Positions 1 to 8,534 of a stretch of DNA of 64,000 nt are shown one piece after another; position 1 is the first letter of the stretch, and every line of letters starts with the position of its first letter. The DNA is taken from the NCBI GenBank assembly GCA_050330195.1, contig JBHJOB010000027.1, positions 69,878 through 133,877 on the forward strand, in the 5' to 3' direction. Below the pieces are notes generated by a model. That model had not been told where the DNA came from and searched no databases. It saw only the letters and a list, made by a program, of their open reading frames with translations. The translations under genes were made by a program, and so were the position numbers. The stretch is from JAHQVI01 sp050330195. Lineage in GTDB: Bacteria; Pseudomonadota; Alphaproteobacteria; Rhizobiales; Rhodomicrobiaceae.

Positions 1-27
1 GCCGGGGGCGGAATGCAGCAGGGTCAT
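1..27 (-). CDS. Start of a gene coupled to the ArsR regulator (partial)
   Basis: Only the first nine codons (MTLLHSAPG) are inside the window; the gene runs off the left edge. Its ATG overlaps the stop of the ArsR gene by four bases (ATGA), so the two are almost certainly translated together. ArsR regulators of this type are very often paired with an SRPBCC/AHSA1-fold protein, so that is the best guess, but nothing in nine residues proves it. Confidence 0.4.
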
Positions 28-353
28 GACGATGTCTCCTTGTTGTCGCTGGCGAGGTGCCGGGCCAGTGCGGCGAACTGGTCCTCCCAGAATTTCTGAT
101 AATTGCCGAGCCAGTCGACGGCCTCCTTCATCGGGGCCGCTTCCAGGCAGCAATGACGGGTCCGTCCGCGCTTTTCCACGCGCACGAGACCGGCATCCGA
201 CAGAACGCGCACATGTTTGGACACGGCTGTCAGCGACATGTCGAAAGGTTCGGCAAGCCGGGAAAGCGGCGCTTCGCCCCTGGCCAGTTGCGCGACGATG
301 GCGCGGCGGGTGGCGTCACTGAGAGCGGCGAATGTGGCGTCGAGCTGAGGCAT
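24..353 (-). CDS. ArsR/SmtB-family winged-helix repressor
   Basis: A 109-residue DNA-binding regulator. The start (LDATFAALSDATRRAIVAQL) and the helix-turn-helix stretch around residues 37-60 (MSLTAVSKHVRVLSDAGLV) are typical ArsR. There is no CxC metal-binding motif in the recognition helix, so it is not an obvious metal sensor; it fits the subgroup (SdpR-like) that controls SRPBCC/AHSA1 partner genes. The partner begins in a four-base overlap at its 3' end. Two near-identical dyads just upstream suggest autoregulation. The ATG at 351-353 has a GGAAG eight bases upstream. The ligand cannot be told from sequence. Confidence 0.85.
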   Translation of the reverse strand: MPQLDATFAALSDATRRAIVAQLARGEAPLSRLAEPFDMSLTAVSKHVRVLSDAGLVRVEKRGRTRHCCLEAAPMKEAVDWLGNYQKFWEDQFAALARHLASDNKETSS

Positions 354-369
354 GTGAGCACTTCCGTTT

Positions 370-427
370 AGTCAACCGTATGGTTTACTAACGTCCCGCA
401 TTCAATTAGTCAACCAGAAGGTTGATT
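370..427. promoter_or_regulatory. Two tandem dyad operators, probably for the ArsR repressor
   Basis: Two copies of the same imperfect palindrome lie upstream of the ArsR start: AGTCAACC-gtat-GGTTTACT (370-389) and AGTCAACC-agaa-GGTTGATT (408-427). The left arms are identical; the right arms each differ by one base from a perfect complement. Dyad centres are 38 bp apart. Placement right before the ArsR gene suggests an autoregulatory operator, which is inference. Confidence 0.65.
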
Positions 428-689
428 TTTTTGCGCGTAAGCGAAATGGCCGCCGATTGGGCGCATTTGCCCGCAAGCAGGTCGAGCGGACCGAAAACAA
501 TAAAGACCTTGGAGCTTATGATGGGGAATTGCGGAAAATTGAGATGACCGCCGGATGGTCCACGTTATAAGTTAACTCTGTACTCGGAAATCTGTTTATA
601 GCGAAGTAAGAGCCTCTAATTCTTATATTGGCGAATTTGACCAGCGGCGGTCATATCTGGCCGCTTTTGAATGAGATTAGGAATTTTCC

Positions 690-1772
690 ATGAATGAACG
701 CGGACGAACGGTCATTGTTACGACCACGGACCGGGGCTATCTTCCCGCTGCCTGCTGTCAGCTCAAATCGTCCTGGGATCATCTGGAGCGGAAGGAGAAT
801 ACCGAACTCTATCTCGCCGTTTGCGATGTGAGCCAGGAAGACATCGCCGAGTCCCGGCGCTATTTCGATATGCGCGGCGTCAATGCGACGGTGCTGGAAT
901 GCGACGAGGTCGCCGACCGGATCAAGCCGATCGGCAATCGCTGGCCGCGCGCCGCCTATCTGCGTCTCTATTTCGATTCCATGTTCGATGCGAGCGTCGA
1001 GCGGCTGGTCTATTTCGACGCGGACACGCGGGTGTGCACATCGCTTGAGCCGCTCATCAATGCCGATCTGAGAGGCGCGCCCATCGGCGCGGTCCACGAC
1101 TTCATCTATTACGTCACGGGCAATATCCGCCGTCGCCGCCGCGACCTCTTCCTTGCCGACGACGCCCCCTATCTGCAATCCGGCGTGATGGTATTCGACT
1201 GGCCGAAAACGCTCGAAAATGGCGGCTTCGAACGCGCCCGGCAATTCCTTGCCGATCATCCGGACCGCTGCCAGGAAGCGCCCGATCAGGACGCGCTCAA
1301 CGCCGCTTTCGAGGGCCAGTGGACGCCGCTCGATCCGCGCTGGAACCTGCATGAGTTCTATCTCATGTTCGGCGGCACCTTGACGCCCTATATCGAGCAT
1401 TATACCTCGACAAAGCCGTGGTCCCGCCTGCGTCCACCCGCATGGCGCAATGCGGCGGAATGGTACAAGCGCGAACTGGCCGACACGAAATGGAATGACT
1501 TCATCCAGCCGCAATCGCAGATCGACATAGCGAAAGCGCACCTTGCTTTCATGAAATTCCGCTATGCCGGAAAGGTCCGCGACGGGCTTGCCAGTCACGC
1601 CCCTATCGTGCTGGATCTGCTGGGCAAGCCGCGTCAGCGTCCCGAGGATCAAGAACTGCCCTGGGCGCCGAAGAACCGACACGACGTCGAGACGATGACG
1701 CACGCCCTGATCCGCGAAGCCTCGCAGCAATGCCCGAGGCTGCTTCCGCCCGAGAGCGTGCTCCGCTCCTGA
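690..1772 (+). CDS. Glycosyltransferase family 8 protein
   Basis: A 360-residue GT8 (LgtC/glycogenin-type) sugar transferase, expected to use a nucleotide-sugar such as UDP-galactose or UDP-glucose and to retain the anomeric configuration. The metal-binding DxD motif is YFDADT (residues 108-113), preceded by the RAAYLRLYF segment. YLQSGVMVFD (161-170) is the usual acceptor-site stretch, and IEHYTSTKPW (235-244) matches the family C-terminal H-x-KPW motif. No signal peptide or membrane segment is seen, so it should act in the cytoplasm. It stands near a flippase and a CelD-type acyltransferase, which suggests surface polysaccharide or lipopolysaccharide synthesis. The acceptor is unknown. Confidence 0.88.
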   Translation: MNERGRTVIVTTTDRGYLPAACCQLKSSWDHLERKENTELYLAVCDVSQEDIAESRRYFDMRGVNATVLECDEVADRIKPIGNRWPRAAYLRLYFDSMFDASVERLVYFDADTRVCTSLEPLINADLRGAPIGAVHDFIYYVTGNIRRRRRDLFLADDAPYLQSGVMVFDWPKTLENGGFERARQFLADHPDRCQEAPDQDALNAAFEGQWTPLDPRWNLHEFYLMFGGTLTPYIEHYTSTKPWSRLRPPAWRNAAEWYKRELADTKWNDFIQPQSQIDIAKAHLAFMKFRYAGKVRDGLASHAPIVLDLLGKPRQRPEDQELPWAPKNRHDVETMTHALIREASQQCPRLLPPESVLRS

Positions 1773-1790
1773 GGGGCAAGCGGTCCCGGT

Positions 1791-2663
1791 CTACGGCGCC
1801 GGTCTTGCCGGCGGTGGCGGCAGGCGGAAACGGTTGTTGGTGAGCAGATCCCTGAGGAAATAGACGATCACCGAAGGGTTCTGCATGGCGCGCGAAATCG
1901 AGTAGGGCAGCCAGGCCGATCCGTAAGGAACGTAAAGCCGTGTCGGGACGCCGGCTGCCTGCGCGACCTCAAGGGCCTTGGTCATGGGAAGCGGAAAGAC
2001 AAGCTCCTGCTCACACGATGTTCCGGCGGCCGTCAGCCGTGCAAAGGCATCTTCGGCCAGAACCGGATCGTGCGTCGCGACGCCGACATGGACGGCCCGG
2101 CCGGCCAGCCTGTCGATGATCCGCAGAAAGCTCTCGCGCAAATCCATGTCCGGCTCATCCGGGTCCGGCCATTGCCCCTTGACGACGCGCACGCTCACGC
2201 CAAGCTCGATGGCGCGTTCGACATCTTTCACGCTGCGCCGCCAGCGCCCCGGTACCGCGCAGCCAACCCCTTCGGGGCCGACCTTTTTCAGAACGGCAAA
2301 AACCGCATCCGCCTGCTCGGGCGCATGGGAGTCCAGCATCACCTTGATGCCGAGGGACCGGGCGTGCGCGATGACTTCGCCGGCGAGATCCACATTGTCC
2401 CAGAGCGCCGGCACCTTGAGCGCCAGATAGCCGTCCAGTCGTTCCGCCTTCATCCTATCGAGAATGCGAAGATAATTGTCGGCCACCTTGCGCGGCTCTT
2501 CGGTGCCGTCGTTCCAGTAGCATATGGTTGCCCCGTAACCGCTTTGGCCTGCCGAATTGGCAAGCGCGATGGCATCGTCCAGATGGGGGCCGGTAATGTA
2601 GGAACGGGTCGCGTAGCGGATAACCGGCATCGCGGCTTTGACGATCAGTTTGCGCATCGGCAT
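1791..2663 (-). CDS. Proline dehydrogenase-like FAD enzyme (PRODH fold)
   Basis: About 290 residues that fit a standalone PRODH-type flavoprotein barrel. Family landmarks are VRVVKGQW (158-165, Lys162), VATHDP (195-200) and RLYVPYG (242-248). The usual enzyme oxidises proline to pyrroline-5-carboxylate and passes electrons to quinone. In PutA and bacterial PRODH the helix after the last motif carries two adjacent Arg that bind the carboxylate; here it reads PYSISRAM, so the first Arg is Ser257 and only Arg258 remains. No P5C dehydrogenase gene follows. It starts nine bases after the acyltransferase stop, in a polysaccharide setting, so the substrate may not be proline. Start: ATG at 2661-2663 preferred over a GTG two codons earlier. 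Confidence 0.72.
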   Translation of the reverse strand: MPMRKLIVKAAMPVIRYATRSYITGPHLDDAIALANSAGQSGYGATICYWNDGTEEPRKVADNYLRILDRMKAERLDGYLALKVPALWDNVDLAGEVIAHARSLGIKVMLDSHAPEQADAVFAVLKKVGPEGVGCAVPGRWRRSVKDVERAIELGVSVRVVKGQWPDPDEPDMDLRESFLRIIDRLAGRAVHVGVATHDPVLAEDAFARLTAAGTSCEQELVFPLPMTKALEVAQAAGVPTRLYVPYGSAWLPYSISRAMQNPSVIVYFLRDLLTNNRFRLPPPPARPAP

Positions 2664-2672
2664 ATCCACATC

Positions 2673-3914
2673 TTATTCGTTCGGAGCTGACTTGCTCAGC
2701 CTTTTTCTTGCCATCTGGCTGGCATCGGAAAGAGCCGACACCATGCCCGAAATATTGACCGGGTAGACGCGCAGCGCAGCGATCGGGTTCGCCTGTTCTG
2801 TCCAGACCTGCGTCCACGGCGCTTCCTTGCCGAGAAATTCATAGGATTTCAGCCCCTTTTGCGCTGAATAACGGATCGTCTCGCGCATCAGCAGATTGCC
2901 GGGCGAGCATTTCTTGTAAGCCTCGTCATAGCCGATCTTGAGCAGCCAGAATGCGCCCTCGGTTTCGACGCCGATCTGCATTGCGGCGGCATGGCCGTCG
3001 ATACGCAGGAAGCAGATGCGCAGGATTCCCGCACGCGCGGCCGCCTCGGCATAGGTCCGGTAGAATTTCTCCTGCAACTGATTATGCACGATTGCGGTGC
3101 CGGACCGGCCTTTCCAGCTTTGGGATTCGACGGCCATCGCCTCTTCTAGCAGCGCCGGCACATCTGCGGGAGCCGGGGTCAGAATCTGCACGGTGACGGT
3201 CCCCAGCTTCTCGGCGGTGCGTTGCATCCGGCGCAGATCCGAGCGGCGGCGGGAATTGAAATTCTGCTCCGGCTCGATCCAGCTTTCGCTCAAGGCAATG
3301 TAAGGCGCGGCACGCATGGGCAGCGGCCTCACCGCGACGATACCCCGGCGGCGATAGGCCCGTTTCAGCGCGTCGATGAACGGGGTTTCTGTCAGATAAT
3401 GGCCGAAGCCGATGGGCATACCCGTCGCCGCCAGACCGCGCGCGAGCGTATCGAGAGCTTCGGGCGTCCGGTAGATGACTTCGACCGGTTCGCCCAGTTC
3501 GTCGGCCCCGAGCAGGCTCAGCCGTGACGGACCTTGCGTGGCCTCCCTCAACGGCGCCAGTGCGGCGGGCGCTTCGGGCGAACCGACGAGGATGACACGA
3601 ACGGGACGTTCCGGGCTCAGGGCTTCGGCGGCAGCCTTGACCCAGATATGCTGCTGCATCGGCGTTCGCCTCTCCGGCGCGACGCCATCCCATATATCGG
3701 CGGACAGGCTGTCCAGATCGACCGAACGACATGTCTGCGGCGATCCGTAATTCGGATCTTCACGTTCTCGCGCTAACATGCTCTCATGAACCCGCCCTGT
3801 AATATTGATGCACCCATGTCCAGAACAATGCCACCTCCAGCGAGCAGGCGCACGATTCCAATCAGACTCGGTTAAATAGGCTGCGGCAAATCTCTGTTTA
3901 ATATTAACGGACAT
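2673..3914 (-). CDS. GNAT-type acyltransferase, CelD/BioF2-like (Acetyltransf_6)
   Basis: A 413-residue protein of the CelD/FemAB-like acyltransferase type found in exopolysaccharide clusters. The C-terminal half has the recognisable fold segments: NFNSRRRSDLRRM (charged helix before the domain), SWKGRSGTAI, FYRTYAEAAARAGILRICFLR, then PGNLLMRETIRYSAQKGLKSYEF with the conserved F-L-G-x-E-x-x-x-x turn (EFLGKEAPWTQVW). The acyl donor and acceptor are not known. The first 90 residues are less typical, and the real start may be a later Met (for example at MLARERED or MQQHIWV). It is followed directly by the PRODH-like gene. Confidence 0.72.
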   Translation of the reverse strand: MSVNIKQRFAAAYLTESDWNRAPARWRWHCSGHGCINITGRVHESMLAREREDPNYGSPQTCRSVDLDSLSADIWDGVAPERRTPMQQHIWVKAAAEALSPERPVRVILVGSPEAPAALAPLREATQGPSRLSLLGADELGEPVEVIYRTPEALDTLARGLAATGMPIGFGHYLTETPFIDALKRAYRRRGIVAVRPLPMRAAPYIALSESWIEPEQNFNSRRRSDLRRMQRTAEKLGTVTVQILTPAPADVPALLEEAMAVESQSWKGRSGTAIVHNQLQEKFYRTYAEAAARAGILRICFLRIDGHAAAMQIGVETEGAFWLLKIGYDEAYKKCSPGNLLMRETIRYSAQKGLKSYEFLGKEAPWTQVWTEQANPIAALRVYPVNISGMVSALSDASQMARKRLSKSAPNE

Positions 3915-4094
3915 ACTTAACGTGAAAACGTTACTGAAACACTGGATATAAAACTTTCAAGAGTGTATGGCCAAAGAATAATGCAGTCATTAATTTTCCT
4001 TGTGAAAACGGCTTCCAATGAATATGCCCGACCGATATGCTTTGCCGCGAAACGGATTTGTTTGCAAAATTCCTTCAACAAGTGACCGGACCTT

Positions 4095-5570
4095 ATGAGC
4101 GATAGCGTTGGATCCGCCGCCGGCGATACAGGGCAGCCCGAATCTGCCGGAGCAGGCCGCTGGATCTTTCTATCCCGCATTTTCGTTCAGGCAGCCCAAC
4201 TGATCATCTTTCTCGTCGCCGCGCGCGTTCTGAGCCCGGCCGAATTCGGCGTTTTTGCGCTCGTTCAGGCCTTCTCGCTGCTGCTGTTCATGGTTGCGGC
4301 AGCCGGATGGCGCGAACTTGTCATAAGCTGGATGGGCTCCGATGACGAGATCAATCAGATCGTTACCTACGCCTTTATCGGCGGAATCGGCATGTTTGCC
4401 GTGGGTATCGCATCGGCTGGCGGGCTCACATTCATCGTCGAGGGCCCCGAAGCGCCGATCCTGCTGGTCCTGTTTTCCTTTTGCGTGCTGCTATCGCCGA
4501 TCGCGGTCGTGTTCGGCGGAATTCTCGTGCGCCGGAACAGGGTGAATGATTTCGCCATCGCGACCATCGTCGCCGAAATGCTCGGATTCGGCGTCGCCGT
4601 CGCCGGGCTCCTGACGGGCTGGGGCGTTCTTGCGCTCGCCGCCGGCAAGATAGCGGTGCAACTGACGCTCACCATTCTGGTTTACTGGCGCGCCGACTGG
4701 CCCTATCGCATCGCGTTTCGCAGCGCGCACAGCCGTGAATTTCTCGCGACATCGAGCCAGATCCTGGCCAACCGCTTCATCGGCTACATGCAGAGTTACG
4801 GCACGACCTTCGTTGTGGGTGCTTTCCTTGGCCCGGCCGGCGTCGGCTTCTTCCGTGCCGCCGAGCGCGTCGTCTCTTCCGTGGCCGAGCTAGTCATGGA
4901 ACCCTTGCGGATGATCGCCTGGGTCCAGTTCCGCCGCGCCGCCGACCGCGCTGAAAGCCCCGAAGCCATTCCCACAGAGCTGTCCGCGGAGGCCCGCCAT
5001 TTCCTGCCGCTGTTCATTGTCGCGGCGGCCCCCGTTTTTGTCGGACTGGCCGTTGTCTCCGGCGACATTGTCAGCGCGCTGCTCGGCCCCAAATGGGCGC
5101 AGGCCGGGCCGGTCGCCGCGATCCTGGCGCTCGCTGCCCTGACAAGTATCCCAAGGGCGGTGGCGGAACCCTTGCTGTCGCTTTCCGGAGAAATCCGGCG
5201 CCTGCCGTTCATATTGGCCATCAATGCGGCCGTAACCATCGCACTCATGCTGGCGCTGGGGAGTTACGGCCTCATCGCCCTCGCGCTGGCGAGCCTGCTT
5301 GCCGGGACGATCAGCTTGGGAACGACGACATGGCTGGTGCAGAAATATACGGGTATCCGCTGGAGCGAAGCCGCGATGCAGTCCCTGCCTGCCCTTGCCG
5401 CACTGGCTGCGATGACGCTGGCGGTTTACGGAACGGACTGGTTCAGCGAGATGCAGGCCTTTCCGCTTCCGATCGCCCTCGGGGCGCAGATCATCGTCGG
5501 CGCGCTCGTTTACGTCGTGACGCTTCTGGCGATAAGGCCGCGAATGCTGATGTCGGTGCTGAAGATGTGA
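4095..5570 (+). CDS. Wzx-type polysaccharide flippase (MOP superfamily)
   Basis: A 491-residue membrane protein with about 12-14 hydrophobic helices spread along its length, beginning with FVQAAQLIIFLVAARVLSPAEFGVFAL, a typical opening of the oligosaccharide flippase/ExoT family. Such proteins move lipid-linked sugar units across the inner membrane. It reads away from the acyltransferase gene (divergent), and with the GT8 enzyme this points to a small surface-glycan locus. The substrate is not identifiable. The ATG has GGA seven bases upstream; upstream sequence (3915-4094) is AT-rich and likely holds the divergent promoters. Confidence 0.85.
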   Translation: MSDSVGSAAGDTGQPESAGAGRWIFLSRIFVQAAQLIIFLVAARVLSPAEFGVFALVQAFSLLLFMVAAAGWRELVISWMGSDDEINQIVTYAFIGGIGMFAVGIASAGGLTFIVEGPEAPILLVLFSFCVLLSPIAVVFGGILVRRNRVNDFAIATIVAEMLGFGVAVAGLLTGWGVLALAAGKIAVQLTLTILVYWRADWPYRIAFRSAHSREFLATSSQILANRFIGYMQSYGTTFVVGAFLGPAGVGFFRAAERVVSSVAELVMEPLRMIAWVQFRRAADRAESPEAIPTELSAEARHFLPLFIVAAAPVFVGLAVVSGDIVSALLGPKWAQAGPVAAILALAALTSIPRAVAEPLLSLSGEIRRLPFILAINAAVTIALMLALGSYGLIALALASLLAGTISLGTTTWLVQKYTGIRWSEAAMQSLPALAALAAMTLAVYGTDWFSEMQAFPLPIALGAQIIVGALVYVVTLLAIRPRMLMSVLKM

Positions 5571-5601
5571 GATCGGGGCTGATCCGGCGTTCGCCACCCA
5601 T

Positions 5602-7002
5602 CTAAAGCGGAATGCGGATCGTCGCCTTCAGTCCGCCCATGCGGCTTTCGCCGAGATGGATCTCTCCGCCATGCGCTCGGATGATGTCGCGGGCGATCGC
5701 AAGGCCGAGCCCCGTGCTCTTCACATTCTGGTTGCGGGCCTTGTCGCGGCTGTAGAATGGGCGGAACACGGTCTCGCGCAGTTCGGGCGGAATGCCCGGC
5801 CCGTCATCCTCCACCGAGACGATCAGATTGCGGCGCGAGCATACCGCCGTCACCGAGATGGCCTTGCCGAAGCGGACTGCGTTCGTCACGAGGTTCATCA
5901 CCGCGCGCTTGAAGGCATTGCGGCGGATCGTGGCGAAGAAATGATAGTTCGGCGCATGCAGCGTGATCGACCGGCCGGGCGTTTCCACATAGGCGTCGTG
6001 AATTTCCTTCAACAGGCCAAAGACATCGGCGCGGCTGGCCGCTTCCCCGGTGCCGCCTTTCGAAAAGGCGAGATAATCCTCCAGCATCTGCTGCATTTCA
6101 TCAACGTCGGAAACCAGCTCCTTCACCTCGCGGCTGTCACCCAGCATGGCGAGTTGGAGACGGAAGCGCGTCAGCACAGTCCGCAGGTCGTGGCTGACGC
6201 CGGCCAGCATGGTCGTGCGCTGTTCGACATGCCGCTCGATCCGGTCGCGCATCTCGATGAACGCGATCGACGCCTGACGGACCTCGCGCGCGCCTCGCAC
6301 GCGGAAATCCTTCGGCACCGGCTGGCCTCGGCCAAAGCGTTCGGCCGCTTCCGCCAGCGACAGGATGGGCCGGATCTGGTTCCTCAGGAACATGATCGCA
6401 ACGCCAAGCAGGATCAGCGCGGTCGAGACCATCCAGACGAGGAAAATGTGGCTGTTGGAGGCATAGGTTTGGCTTCGCCGGGCGAGCACCTTCATCACCG
6501 CGTCATCGAGCTGGATACGGATGTCGATATAATTGGAGTCCCCGAGCGTATCGACCCAGTGCGGCAGTCCGATCCTGTCCCTGATGGTTTTCGTCAGGGT
6601 ACGGTCGAGAAAACCGAAAAACGGGCGCTCCTTGGGCGATGGCAGCGTATCGCCGGGCAGGACCTGCACGACGAGACCCAGATCCTGCCGCGCCATGTCG
6701 GTCAGCTGGACGTAGCCGTCCTGATAGGGATAGGCTTCGTAAAGCGAGACCAGCATCGCGATGTTCTGCACCGTGGCGTTCGAGAGGCGCTTGGTCACAT
6801 TCTCCCAGTGACGGTCCATGAACACGGCCACGAGCACCGACTGAAGCAGGACGATCGGGGCGATGATGATCAGCAGCGCGCGGGCGTAGAGCCCCTTGGG
6901 CAAAAAGGACGCGCTTCCGCTTGCCAGCCTTTGCGAAAAATGCTGGAGCTTCTGTTTCAGACGCGACCCCTTGGCCGCATGATGATCAGAGATGGAAGCC
7001 AT
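5602..7002 (-). CDS. Membrane sensor histidine kinase (EnvZ-like)
   Basis: A 466-residue two-component kinase. Membrane helices at about 41-62 and 185-206 flank a periplasmic sensor of about 120 residues; HAMP follows (207-260). The phospho-acceptor is His271 in MLAGVSHDLRT; the ATPase domain has NLVTNAVRFG (N box), VEDDGPGIP (G1) and STGLGLAIA (G2). Its start overlaps the stop of the response regulator by one base (TGATG), so the pair is co-translated. The order MarR - regulator - kinase beside ilvE is conserved in many alphaproteobacteria; the regulator and MarR correspond to the petR/petP type described in Rhodobacter. The signal sensed is not known. Confidence 0.9.
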   Translation of the reverse strand: MASISDHHAAKGSRLKQKLQHFSQRLASGSASFLPKGLYARALLIIIAPIVLLQSVLVAVFMDRHWENVTKRLSNATVQNIAMLVSLYEAYPYQDGYVQLTDMARQDLGLVVQVLPGDTLPSPKERPFFGFLDRTLTKTIRDRIGLPHWVDTLGDSNYIDIRIQLDDAVMKVLARRSQTYASNSHIFLVWMVSTALILLGVAIMFLRNQIRPILSLAEAAERFGRGQPVPKDFRVRGAREVRQASIAFIEMRDRIERHVEQRTTMLAGVSHDLRTVLTRFRLQLAMLGDSREVKELVSDVDEMQQMLEDYLAFSKGGTGEAASRADVFGLLKEIHDAYVETPGRSITLHAPNYHFFATIRRNAFKRAVMNLVTNAVRFGKAISVTAVCSRRNLIVSVEDDGPGIPPELRETVFRPFYSRDKARNQNVKSTGLGLAIARDIIRAHGGEIHLGESRMGGLKATIRIPL

Positions 7003-7718
7003 CAGTCCGCATAAAAAATATAGCCACGCCCTCTCACGGTTTGCAGATAAGCCGGATTCCCCGGATCGGCCTCGATCTTTCGCCGCAGACGGTTGATCTG
7101 TACATCCACCGCGCGTTCGCTGTCATGACCGGCAAGCTGCGCCAGCGCCTCGCGATCCACCGTTGCGCCGGGGTGCAATGCGAAATGGCGCAAGAGGTTA
7201 CGCTCGATTTCGGTCAGCTTGATGGTTTCTTCGCCATTGCGCAACTCGCCGCGCACGGGATGGAATGTGAAACTGCCGAAACTGATCTCTTCCGGCCCCG
7301 AGGCGACTTCGACGCGCCGGTTGAGAATATTCTTCATCCGCAAGAGAAGCTCGCGCGGCTCGAAGGGCTTGGTCAGATAATCGTCCGCGCCGGTCTCAAG
7401 GCCCGTGATCCGGTCCTCCGGATCGCTCCGCGCGGTCAGCATCAGGATCGGCACCTGTGAATGGCTGCGCAGATCGCCGGCCAGCGAAAGCCCGGTTTCG
7501 CCCGGCATCATGATATCGAGAATGATCAGATCGAAGCTCAGGCCGCTCATTCTGGTCCGCGCCATTGCCGCGTCTTCCGCCGCCGTCACGCGGTAGCCGT
7601 TTTCCTGGAGAAACCGCGCGATCAGATCTCGGATGCGCTGATCGTCATCCACCACGAGAATATGCGGCGCATTGTCGGCAAGGGCCGCCGCCTGACTTTC
7701 GGTATTCGCCTCGCTCAT
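7002..7718 (-). CDS. OmpR-family response regulator (PetR-like)
   Basis: A 238-residue regulator with a receiver domain (acid pocket Asp24-26, phospho-acceptor Asp68 in LIILDIMMPGETG, Lys117 in LTKPF) and an OmpR/PhoB winged helix at the C-terminus (VDVQINRLRRKIEADP followed by VRGRGYIF). It is the partner of the downstream EnvZ-like kinase, with which it overlaps by one base, and its start overlaps the MarR gene by four bases (ATGA). Targets cannot be predicted from the window. Confidence 0.92.
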   Translation of the reverse strand: MSEANTESQAAALADNAPHILVVDDDQRIRDLIARFLQENGYRVTAAEDAAMARTRMSGLSFDLIILDIMMPGETGLSLAGDLRSHSQVPILMLTARSDPEDRITGLETGADDYLTKPFEPRELLLRMKNILNRRVEVASGPEEISFGSFTFHPVRGELRNGEETIKLTEIERNLLRHFALHPGATVDREALAQLAGHDSERAVDVQINRLRRKIEADPGNPAYLQTVRGRGYIFYAD

Positions 7719-8284
7719 TCCTTCACCATCGGATTTTTACCCCGGGCGCTCAGCGTTCTGCCATTCTGCGTATAAGGCGACAGATCGCCATGCCCGAACA
7801 TTGCCCCCAGAAATTTTGCCACGGCCCGTTGCCCTTCCGGTCCGACTTCCCCCAGCGCCTCGCCGATCCTGCCGAGTTGCGAGGAGGACAGACGCCTAGC
7901 AAGCGCCGCGCCGCGCTCGGTTACGTACAGATGCCTCTCCCGCTTGTCCTCCTTGCCTGCCTGCTGCTCAACATAGCCTTCTTTTATCAGCTCGCGAAGC
8001 ACGCGCGCCAGACTTTGCTTGGTGATCTGCAAAATGTCGAGGAGACCGGCGACGCGCATGCCCGGGTAACGGTCGACAAAATGCAGAACCCGGTGATGCG
8101 CCCGGCCGAAACGGATTTCATCCAGAATGCGGTCCGGCTCGCTGGTAAAGTCCCGATAGGCGAAAAACAGCGCCTCGATGTACCAGTAAAGCTGCTCCTC
8201 GTTCAGCGCCGGTGCGGTCTCCGGCTCTGCGCCAGCATCGTCAGATGGTCGCCGTCCACGCGCTTCTGGAATTACGTCAGCCAT
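7715..8284 (-). CDS. MarR-family regulator (PetP-like)
   Basis: About 189 residues with a MarR winged helix (PGMRVAGLLDILQITKQSLARVLRELIKEGYVEQQ and the wing KEDKRERHLYVTERG, quoted in parts). It is first of a three-gene operon with the response regulator and kinase. The ATG at 8282-8284 is preferred; the frame stays open to a TTG at 8320 but that lies over the likely promoter. The C-terminal tail after residue 150 is longer than in plain MarR proteins. Divergent from ilvE, with a small dyad in the shared upstream region. Confidence 0.82.
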   Translation of the reverse strand: MADVIPEARGRRPSDDAGAEPETAPALNEEQLYWYIEALFFAYRDFTSEPDRILDEIRFGRAHHRVLHFVDRYPGMRVAGLLDILQITKQSLARVLRELIKEGYVEQQAGKEDKRERHLYVTERGAALARRLSSSQLGRIGEALGEVGPEGQRAVAKFLGAMFGHGDLSPYTQNGRTLSARGKNPMVKE

Positions 8285-8317
8285 GTTGACATATTTGGCC
8301 TTGTTTGTTAGCGGAAG

Positions 8318-8330
8318 CAAGTCTAACTTG
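8318..8330. promoter_or_regulatory. 13-bp dyad between the MarR operon and ilvE
   Basis: CAAGT-cta-ACTTG is a perfect 5-bp dyad 34 bp upstream of the MarR start and about 205 bp upstream of ilvE. MarR proteins often bind such sites in their own promoter. No binding evidence exists here and a short dyad can occur by chance. Confidence 0.3.
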
Positions 8331-8534
8331 TCACTCGAGGTAATTCTTTGCGAAAAGCCTGCCGTTAGGAATCACGGGGTGATAACCTTTTCGAATTCAT
8401 CCTCGGTGGGAACCGGGCGCATCCTTCGCCGCGCGAAGCGTGACAGGTTTCCCAAAAAAAGGGGCGAAAACAAAAGGCTTTACGCTCATCACTTGCATTG
8501 CCGCTCAAAATTATGCTCGTCGCTGGAGGAAATT

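Noticed and set aside
3917..4180. 87-codon minus frame upstream of the flippase
   Set aside because: Overlaps the start of the flippase and the likely promoters; no ribosome site and no recognisable domain.
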